Below, piece by piece: positions 6,465-11,182 of a stretch of 11,182 bases of DNA (its first letter is position 1; the number at the start of each line of letters is the position of its first letter). The translations under genes and the position numbers were made by a program. This DNA comes from Gammaproteobacteria bacterium (GTDB lineage: Bacteria; Pseudomonadota; Gammaproteobacteria; GCA-001735895): the NCBI GenBank assembly GCA_015494335.1, contig WGBK01000235.1:1-11182 (forward strand), in the 5' to 3' direction. The notes under the pieces were generated by a model. The model had not been told where the DNA came from and searched no databases. It saw only the letters and a list, made by a program, of their open reading frames with translations.

Positions 6465-7238
6465 TCAGGAATTGGCCGGGAAGCGAAACTCGGCCAGCAG
6501 CGGAGTATGATCGGAGAGGCGCCGCCAGTGGGGGCCGGTCAGGTGCTCGATCGAAACCGTTTCCAGTCCGCGGCTGTAAATGCGGTCCATCTTCAGCATC
6601 GGCAGCCAGGAAGGGTAGCTGCGGGCATAGCGGCCGGAGCCATGCTTGAAGGCCTCGTCGAGGCCAGGATTGGCGGTGAAATGCTTGCGCGCGCGCAACA
6701 GCCAGTCGTTGAAATCGCCGGCCACGATCAGGGGTTCGTCGGCGGGAATCTCGCTGCGGATGTAGTGGCTGAGGGTTTCCATCTGCCGCCGCCGTTCGAA
6801 GCCGAACAGGCCCAGATGGACGCAGATCAGGTTCAACGGACGACCGGCCGGACAGTCGATACGCGCGTGGAGCAGGCTGCGGCTGGCCTTTTTCATCAAG
6901 GATACATCCAGGTTGTGCCAGTCAGAGATCGGGAACTTGCTGAGTATGGCGTTGCCGTGATGACCCTCGTCGTAGACCGCATTCTTGGCGTAGGCGTGGT
7001 GCGGCCATAGCTGGTCGGCGATGAACTCGAACTGACTCTGCTCCGGCCAGTTTTCCAGCTTGTTGCGCCACTCGCTGTGTTCGCCATACACTTCCTGCAG
7101 CAACAGGATATCCGCCGCGGTCGCTTCCACCGCCTGCTTGATCTCGTGCAGCACGAAGCGCCGGTTGGACATGCTGAAGCCCTTGTGGATATTGTAGGTC
7201 AGTATCCTGAAGCTGTTTTTTGTATTGTGGTTGGGCAT
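6465..7238 (-). CDS. Endonuclease/exonuclease/phosphatase (EEP) family protein, YbhP-like
   Basis: A 257-residue metal-dependent phosphoesterase of the DNase I/EEP fold. The catalytic blocks are in order: LTYNIHKG (13-20, Asn16), LLQEV (46-50, Glu49), a family-specific GHHGNAILSKFPI (92-104), VHLGLF with His141, GDFNDW (174-179, Asp175 and Asn177), MDRIYSRG (217-224, Asp218) and SDHTPLLAEF (242-251, Asp243-His244). The full residue set predicts an active enzyme. There is no signal peptide. Length and motifs resemble E. coli YbhP (253 residues), encoded next to cardiolipin synthase ClsB. The substrate is unknown; a phospholipid head group or nucleic acid are both possible. The ATG at 7238 has GAGG only 2 bases upstream. 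It diverges from a CDP-alcohol phosphatidyltransferase gene and is followed, same strand, by rnfA after 49 bases. Confidence 0.88.
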   Translation of the reverse strand: MPNHNTKNSFRILTYNIHKGFSMSNRRFVLHEIKQAVEATAADILLLQEVYGEHSEWRNKLENWPEQSQFEFIADQLWPHHAYAKNAVYDEGHHGNAILSKFPISDWHNLDVSLMKKASRSLLHARIDCPAGRPLNLICVHLGLFGFERRRQMETLSHYIRSEIPADEPLIVAGDFNDWLLRARKHFTANPGLDEAFKHGSGRYARSYPSWLPMLKMDRIYSRGLETVSIEHLTGPHWRRLSDHTPLLAEFRFPANS

Positions 7239-7268
7239 TGCCTCAACGCGGTTGGAATGCAGCGATCC

Positions 7269-7277
7269 ATTCTAGCA
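7269..7277 (-). promoter_or_regulatory. Extended -10 promoter for the EEP gene
   Basis: The minus strand reads TGCTAGAAT: a TGn extension followed by TAGAAT (5 of 6 to TATAAT). No recognisable -35 is seen at 16-18 bases, which extended -10 promoters can tolerate. Predicted transcription start near 7262 gives a leader of about 24 bases to the ATG at 7238. It lies within the 58-base divergent gap shared with the phosphatidyltransferase gene. Confidence 0.45.
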
Positions 7278-7296
7278 CTGAACCGGGGTTCCGTTG

Positions 7297-7869
7297 GTGA
7301 CCAGAGGCCATTCCGAAACGATCAATCTGCCCAATGCCATCAGTCTGCTGCGTTTGCTGATGGCGCCGGTGATGCTGGCCCTGGCCTTTTACGACCGACC
7401 TGTTGCGTTTCTTGCAGTACTCCTGTTCGCCGGCTTTACCGATGTGCTCGACGGTTTTATCGCGCGCCGTCTCGGCCAGATCACCGAGCTCGGCTCGCAC
7501 CTCGACAGCTGGGGCGATTTCACCATCTACAGCTCCATGGCCGCCGGCGCCTGGCTGCTATGGCCGGATACCGTGGCCCGGGAGTGGCTGCCCTTCTGCG
7601 CCATTGTTGCCAGCTTCTCGCTGCCGGTGCTGGTCGGGCTGTACAAGTTCGGCAAGCTCACCAGCTACCATACCTGGAGCGTCAAGATCGCCGTCGCCGT
7701 CACCTTCGCCGGCTATCTGCTGCTGTTTGGCATCGACAATCCCTGGCTTTTCCGCATCGCGGCGCTGTTCTGCGTCATTGCCGGCATCGAGGAAATCCTC
7801 ATTACCCTGGTGATGAAGCAGGAACGGGCCGATGTGCGCTCCCTGCGCGCGGCCCTGCGCAATCGCTGA
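7297..7869 (+). CDS. CDP-alcohol phosphatidyltransferase family protein
   Basis: A 190-residue inner-membrane enzyme that transfers a phosphatidyl group from a CDP-linked lipid to an alcohol acceptor (PgsA/PssA/cardiolipin-synthase type). The full active-site signature D-x2-D-G-x2-A-R-x8-G-x3-D-x3-D is present at 49-74: Asp49, Asp52, Gly53, Ala56-Arg57, Gly66, Asp70 and Asp74, so it should be catalytic. The N-terminal NLPNAISLLRLLMAPVMLAL is the usual amphipathic lead into helix 1, and about six hydrophobic segments follow. The acceptor cannot be read from sequence; LDSWGDF differs from the LDPxADK usual in PgsA, so a specialised paralogue is possible. The start is uncertain: GTG at 7297, 8 bases after GGGG, or the adjacent TTG at 7294. 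It diverges from the EEP gene and meets trpB tail to tail with 9 bases between stops. Confidence 0.88.
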   Translation: MTRGHSETINLPNAISLLRLLMAPVMLALAFYDRPVAFLAVLLFAGFTDVLDGFIARRLGQITELGSHLDSWGDFTIYSSMAAGAWLLWPDTVAREWLPFCAIVASFSLPVLVGLYKFGKLTSYHTWSVKIAVAVTFAGYLLLFGIDNPWLFRIAALFCVIAGIEEILITLVMKQERADVRSLRAALRNR

Positions 7870-7878
7870 GGGTACCCT

Positions 7879-9078
7879 TCAGAGCCCGAGCTTTTCCGCC
7901 ACGAAGTCGGCGTCCTTGTCGCCGCGGCCGGAGAGATTGACCAGGATGCTCTGTTGCGGGTCCATTTGCGGTGCGACACGCATTGCATAGGCGATGGCAT
8001 GGGCGCTCTCCAGTGCCGGAATGATGCCTTCCATGCGCGACAGGGTCATGAAGGCATCGAGGCATTCGGTATCGGTGGCGGTTTCGTACTGCACCCGCTC
8101 GATATCCTTGAGGTAGCAGTGCTGGGGGCCGACTCCCGGGTAGTCGAGACCGGAGGCGATGGAATACACCGGCAGGGGGTTGCCCTGCTCGTCCTGCAGG
8201 TTGTAGCACTCGAAGCCGTGGATCGCGCCCTTCTTGCCTAGGGTCAGGGTGGCGGCGTGCTGGTCGGTTTCGAGACCCAGGCCAGCCGGTTCGACGCCGA
8301 CGATCTTGACCTCCTCGTCCTCGAGGAAGGCGGTGAACAGGCCGATCGCGTTGGAGCCGCCGCCGACACAGGCGGTGATCAGGTCCGGCAGGCGACCTTC
8401 CCTTTTCAGGAACTGCTCGCGCGCCTCGCGTCCGACGATGCTCTGGAAATCGCGCACCATCTTCGGGAAGGGGTGCGGGCCGACCACCGATCCGATGGCG
8501 TAGAAATAGTTCTGTGGATCCTTCAGGTATTCCTCGAAGGCACTGTCCACGGCGTCCTTCAGGGTTGCGGTGCCGCGCGTCACCGGTACCAGCTTGCAGC
8601 CGAGGATCTTCATCTTGGTGACATTCGGGTGTTCCTTCTCGATATCCACCTGGCCCATGTGGATCTCGCAATCGATGCCGACCAGGGCGCAGGCAGTAGC
8701 CAGGGCCACGCCGTGCTGACCGGCGCCGGTCTCGGCCAGCACCTTGGTCTTGCCCATGTACTTGGCCAGCAGGGCCTCGCCGAGGCAATGGTTGATCTTG
8801 TGGGCACCGGTATGGTTCAGATCCTCGCGCTTGAAGAAGATACGCGCACCGCCGAGATGGTCGCTGAGACGCCGTGCCAGATATACCGGGCTGGGTCGGC
8901 CGGTATAGTCGGCGTTGAGCATGGCCAGTTCCTGCTGGAACTCCGGCGTCTGGATGACCCGCTCGTAGGCCTCGTTGATGTCGTCCATGATCTGCTTCAG
9001 TTCGGGAGGAATCACCTGCCCGCCGTATTCCCCGAAATAACCCTGCTCGTCCGGCATGGCTGCGAAATCGATGCTCAT
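7879..9078 (-). CDS. trpB: Tryptophan synthase beta chain (orphan, no trpA alongside)
   Basis: A 399-residue PLP enzyme that joins indole and serine to make tryptophan. Relative to Salmonella TrpB the key residues are present: PLP Lys94 in GAHKIN (Lys87), Glu116 in AETGAGQHG (Glu109), the phosphate-binding GGGSNAIG (239-246), Asp312 in GLDYPGVGPQH (Asp305) and Ser383 in LSGRGDKD (Ser377). The N terminus (MPDEQGYFGEYGGQVIPPEL) and the LNHTGAHKIN wording differ from E. coli TrpB and point to a separate TrpB lineage. No trpA or other trp gene is in the window: neighbours are nei and a phosphatidyltransferase. The position matching Salmonella beta-Arg175, a TrpA contact, appears to be Glu182. The ATG at 9078 has GGAGG 5 bases upstream and a fair promoter; the open frame further upstream is not family-like. 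Confidence 0.95.
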   Translation of the reverse strand: MSIDFAAMPDEQGYFGEYGGQVIPPELKQIMDDINEAYERVIQTPEFQQELAMLNADYTGRPSPVYLARRLSDHLGGARIFFKREDLNHTGAHKINHCLGEALLAKYMGKTKVLAETGAGQHGVALATACALVGIDCEIHMGQVDIEKEHPNVTKMKILGCKLVPVTRGTATLKDAVDSAFEEYLKDPQNYFYAIGSVVGPHPFPKMVRDFQSIVGREAREQFLKREGRLPDLITACVGGGSNAIGLFTAFLEDEEVKIVGVEPAGLGLETDQHAATLTLGKKGAIHGFECYNLQDEQGNPLPVYSIASGLDYPGVGPQHCYLKDIERVQYETATDTECLDAFMTLSRMEGIIPALESAHAIAYAMRVAPQMDPQQSILVNLSGRGDKDADFVAEKLGL

Positions 9079-9119
9079 CCTGTCCTCCCGGTTTTGGTTC
9101 TGTTGTTGGAAAACCGCAG

Positions 9120-9148
9120 AAAATACAGGGTCGGTCGGGTTTCGCCAA
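9120..9148 (-). promoter_or_regulatory. Candidate sigma70 promoter of trpB
   Basis: On the minus strand TTGGCG (9148-9143, 4 of 6) is followed after exactly 17 bases by TATTTT (9125-9120, 4 of 6). The predicted start near 9113 gives a leader of about 35 bases carrying the GGGAGGA ribosome site. The leader is too short for a trp attenuator or leader peptide, and no Trp-codon run is seen. Confidence 0.45.
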
Positions 9149-9157
9149 GCCCTGTTG

Positions 9158-9163
9158 TATGAT
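9158..9163 (+). promoter_or_regulatory. Candidate -10 box of nei
   Basis: TATGAT (5 of 6) lies 39 bases before the nei ATG in the 124-base gap shared with trpB. No convincing -35 is seen upstream. The region where it would fall overlaps the trpB -35, so the two divergent promoters would compete for the same DNA. Confidence 0.3.
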
Positions 9164-9202
9164 TCGCAGCTCGAATTGCCCAGTTTGTTGACGAAAATCA
9201 TC

Positions 9203-10027
9203 ATGCCCGAAGGTCCGGAAATCCGTCGCTCCGCCGATCAACTCGACGCTGCCCTGGGTGGACATCGGCTGAGCCGGGTGCATGCGCCCATGGAACGCCT
9301 TGCCGAGTTGCCGCGCCTGCTGAGCGGCCGGCGGGTGATCGGTGTCGAGGCGCGTGGCAAGGCCCTGCTCACCCGTTTCGACAACGGACTTGTGCTCTAC
9401 AGCCACAACCAGCTCTACGGTCGCTGGGTGATCCTGCCGCAAGGCGATTACCCGTCGTCCTCGCGATCCCTGCGCCTGGCTCTGCATGCCGGAGGCAAGA
9501 TGGCATTGCTCTACAGCGCCACGGAAATCGAATTGCTGGAGGAGGCAGAACTGGCCGGGCATCCCTACCTGAGCAGGCTCGGGCCGGAACTGCTGTCGTC
9601 GGAACTGGGCGAGAATGATGTCATTGACCGTTTCGAGCAGCCCCGTTTCCGGCGAAAAGGCCTGTTCGGCCTGCTGCAGGATCAATCCTTCGTCAGCGGG
9701 ATGGACAACTACCTGGCCTGCGAGGCATTGTTCGCGGCGCGGGTGCACCCGCAACAGCGCCTGGCCGACCTCGAAGCGGAACAGCGCCATGAGCTGGCGC
9801 GGGCCTGCCTGCGCCTGACCCGACAGTCCTATGCCAGTGGTGGTATCACCAACGACCTGGACCGGGCCGAGGCTCTGGCGCGAGAGGGCGCGGATTTCGA
9901 AACCAGACGCTTCCTCGTGTATCGGCGCGAGGGTCTGCCCTGCTACCGCTGCTCAACGCCGATCGAAAAGGGGCGCTATGGCGGGCGCATGGGCTATCGC
10001 TGCCCCGGCTGTCAGCGGATGCGATAG
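9203..10027 (+). CDS. nei: Endonuclease VIII (DNA glycosylase/AP lyase, Fpg/Nei family)
   Basis: A 274-residue base-excision-repair enzyme (E. coli Nei is 263) that removes oxidised pyrimidines and cleaves the abasic strand. The N terminus MPEGPEIRR gives catalytic Pro2 and Glu3 after Met removal. Lys53 (RGKALLT) matches E. coli Lys52. The intercalating triad Gln70-Leu71-Tyr72 in SHNQLYG identifies Nei rather than Fpg (MutM), where Met-Arg-Phe is expected. The C-terminal zinc finger has Cys247/Cys250 and Cys267/Cys270, with Arg262 in the position of the finger's DNA-binding arginine. One oddity: the H2TH segment reads GMDNYL where E. coli has GLGNYL, keeping the Asn. The ATG at 9203 is fixed by the processed N terminus; the ribosome site is weak. 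Its last 16 bases overlap the 3' end of the opposing cytochrome gene. Confidence 0.94.
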   Translation: MPEGPEIRRSADQLDAALGGHRLSRVHAPMERLAELPRLLSGRRVIGVEARGKALLTRFDNGLVLYSHNQLYGRWVILPQGDYPSSSRSLRLALHAGGKMALLYSATEIELLEEAELAGHPYLSRLGPELLSSELGENDVIDRFEQPRFRRKGLFGLLQDQSFVSGMDNYLACEALFAARVHPQQRLADLEAEQRHELARACLRLTRQSYASGGITNDLDRAEALAREGADFETRRFLVYRREGLPCYRCSTPIEKGRYGGRMGYRCPGCQRMR

Positions 10028-10443
10028 CTGGCGTGGCAGTTGGTGCAGGCCCGGGTGATCTCGGCCAGGGCGCGGTTTGCTGCCGGCAGGTCGCCTTCCA
10101 TGGCGGTACGGGCGAAACGGCTGGCGGCCTTGTGCATGGAAGTGCCGATCTGTTGCATTCTCTCGGGATAATACTGGGCGATGTGCCGAGCGCCGTGTTT
10201 TTCCAGCGAGCTCATGCCCAGTTCCGATTCGGCCAGGGCGGCGGCCTCCTCGAAGTCTTCCGATCCGAGCATTTCGATCAGGCTGTTGATCACCTCGAGA
10301 TGCTTGCGCATGTTCCCGAGCAGGTGGTGCTGCATGGGTTCGGGCAGCTTCACCCGTTCGCGCAGATCCTCTTCCATCGATAGCGCCGGAATGGCCGTCA
10401 GGGCGATCAGACCGGCGAGCAGCAAGGGCAGGGATGTTTTCAT
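10012..10443 (-). CDS. Exported c-type cytochrome with a C-terminal CxxCH (class II-like)
   Basis: A 143-residue protein with a clear Sec signal peptide: MKTSLPLLLAGLIALTAIPA, with cleavage likely after Leu21-Ser22. The mature part is helical, starting around VKLPEPMQHHLLGNMRKHLE. It has one haem-attachment motif, Cys133-Thr-Asn-Cys136-His137, seven residues from the end in RACTNCHASYRIR. An N-terminal helix plus CxxCH at the extreme C terminus is the class II (c'/c556-like) four-helix-bundle architecture. Met37 or His39/His40 in the first helix are candidate second ligands; I cannot choose. It should act in the periplasm as an electron carrier or sensor. The ATG at 10443 has AAGGAG 8 bases upstream and lies 20 bases after the Bax-like gene, so they probably share a message. 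The frame runs far upstream, but that part only shadows the Bax-like gene. Confidence 0.9.
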   Translation of the reverse strand: MKTSLPLLLAGLIALTAIPALSMEEDLRERVKLPEPMQHHLLGNMRKHLEVINSLIEMLGSEDFEEAAALAESELGMSSLEKHGARHIAQYYPERMQQIGTSMHKAASRFARTAMEGDLPAANRALAEITRACTNCHASYRIR

Positions 10444-10463
10444 GATGTTGTCTCCTTGGGTGG

Positions 10464-11182
10464 TCAGAAGTAGTCCCATTTCTGCCAGCCATGCTGGCGG
10501 ATCATGTTGCGCAGGATGTCGACATAGTCCTTGCCCTTGGCAGAATACCGGTCGAGGCCCTCGGCGAGCAAGGGACCGTTGAGGGTTTCGCCGCGCAGAC
10601 GCTGCCGGTAGCGCAACTCGCGCAGCTTGCGGTAGGCAGGCTGGGTATTCAGCAGATGCATGTAGTAGCGCAGGGATTCCCCGGCATCGGAGAACTTGCG
10701 CACATAGTGTTTCTTGCCGCTCTCGCGGGCCAGGGGTAGTACGCCCTTGCCCGGGTCGTAGGTCCAGATGCCGAACAGATTGTTGGCGATGCGGGTGAAG
10801 CGGGACTGGCCCCAGGCGCTCTCCAGGGCGGCCTGGGCCAGCGCCAGGGACGGCGGAATGGCATCGACCCGCTTGACCAACTCGATGCGCGCATCGGGAT
10901 CGCTGATCGGGTCCTTTTCCAACTTGTATTCGCGGGCCAGCCGCTCCAGCCAGAGTGCGGCTTCCACATCGAGCCGGTAACCGGCGTTGAGGTAGTTGAT
11001 CAGGCGCCAGAGGTACTGGCGCTGGGTGGTCAGGCGTTCGTCCTCTTCGAGGATGAAAGGCAGCAGCCATTCCACGAAGCGGGTTTTCTTGTCCTTTTTC
11101 TCGCTGGCCGGGGCGGGTCGGGTGCGTAGACCGGGGCCGCCGGCCAGGACGGATAGCCGGCATACTGGGCCGAGGCGAACAG
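10464..11182 (-). CDS. Bax-like protein with glucosaminidase domain (5' end beyond the window; possible frameshift near the N terminus)
   Basis: A peptidoglycan hydrolase-type protein of the mannosyl-glycoprotein endo-beta-N-acetylglucosaminidase (GH73-like) family, resembling E. coli Bax. The core begins KKTRFVEWLLPFILEEDERL, followed by a helical part, then IPPSLALAQAALESAWGQSR with the catalytic-type Glu (codon near 10821-10823). NNLFGIWTYDPGKG, KFSDAGESLRYYMHLLNTQP and YSAKGKDYVDILRNMIRQHG follow. Counting from a GTG at 11075 gives 203 residues, but family-like sequence extends upstream of it, no usable start follows, and the frame stays open to 11182, so the N terminus is outside. Upstream of about 11105 codon use looks far better in another frame (LFASAQYAGYPSWPAAPVYA), suggesting a one-base shift at the A5 run 11095-11099. 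It should be exported. The cytochrome gene follows after 20 bases. Confidence 0.85.
   Translation of the reverse strand, partial: VRLGPVCRLSVLAGGPGLRTRPAPASEKKDKKTRFVEWLLPFILEEDERLTTQRQYLWRLINYLNAGYRLDVEAALWLERLAREYKLEKDPISDPDARIELVKRVDAIPPSLALAQAALESAWGQSRFTRIANNLFGIWTYDPGKGVLPLARESGKKHYVRKFSDAGESLRYYMHLLNTQPAYRKLRELRYRQRLRGETLNGPLLAEGLDRYSAKGKDYVDILRNMIRQHGWQKWDYF

Noticed and set aside
7869..7878. Perfect 10-base palindrome AGGGTACCCT between the convergent phosphatidyltransferase and trpB genes as a terminator
   Set aside because: It has no loop and no T run on either strand; it is just a restriction-site-like palindrome.
7802..9790. Very long minus-strand open frame (about 662 codons) through trpB and nei
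   Set aside because: It is an out-of-frame reading of trpB and the antisense of nei, Arg/Gly/Pro-rich without any family pattern.
10012..11163. 383-codon version of the cytochrome gene
   Set aside because: The extra 240 codons overlap the glucosaminidase gene out of frame; the signal peptide and ribosome site at 10443 mark the true start.
1..11182. CRISPR arrays, tRNA or rRNA genes, insertion sequences, toxin-antitoxin or phage modules
   Set aside because: No spaced direct repeats, tRNA-like cloverleafs, transposase domains or terminal inverted repeats were seen; base composition and gene style look uniform along the window.

Overview
The window is a GC-rich chromosomal segment of a gammaproteobacterium. 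The evidence is the E. coli-like order rnfABCDGE-nth, an Nth whose key residues sit at the same numbers as in E. coli, and a true Nei (endonuclease VIII). A free-living, respiring, possibly Chromatiales-like member is my guess from the Rnf set plus a C-terminal CxxCH cytochrome; the sequence does not prove it. Nothing looks plasmid-, phage- or transposon-derived, and I see no tRNA, rRNA, CRISPR array or insertion sequence. No gene-free gap exceeds about 125 bases.

Layout. (1) Positions 1-127, plus strand: the tail of an exporter-like membrane protein, closed by a strong UUCG-loop terminator. (2) Positions 231-6415, minus strand: one tightly packed operon transcribed right to left, rnfA-B-C-D-G-E, then nth, then a DUF1841 gene. 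Junctions are 4-base ATGA overlaps (C/D, D/G, G/E, nth/DUF1841), an 8-base overlap (B/C) or gaps of 2-6 bases (A/B, E/nth). The operon seems to start from a perfect TATAAT box so close to rnfA that the message may be leaderless. (3) Positions 6465-7869: a divergent pair, a YbhP-like endonuclease/exonuclease/phosphatase protein (minus) and a CDP-alcohol phosphatidyltransferase (plus). (4) Positions 7879-10027: trpB without trpA (minus), divergent from nei (plus). (5) Positions 10012-11182, minus strand: a Bax-type glucosaminidase-domain protein cut by the window edge, followed by a small exported c-type cytochrome whose 3' end overlaps the end of nei.

How the genes work together. RnfA-G form an inner-membrane electron-transfer complex with ferredoxin-type Fe-S clusters, covalent flavins and an ion-translocating core; in E. 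coli the same complex (Rsx) keeps SoxR reduced. Nth, itself a [4Fe-4S] enzyme, is made from the same message, and Nei lies 8 kb away, so the window holds two oxidised-pyrimidine glycosylases. The divergent EEP/phosphatidyltransferase pair suggests phospholipid metabolism. The Bax-like/cytochrome pair are both predicted to act in the periplasm.

I do not see a convincing new multi-gene system. The points most worth a second look are a probable one-base frameshift at an A5 run in the Bax-like gene (near 11095-11099), the apparently leaderless rnfA start, the orphan TrpB with an altered TrpA-contact position, and the EEP/phosphatidyltransferase pairing.
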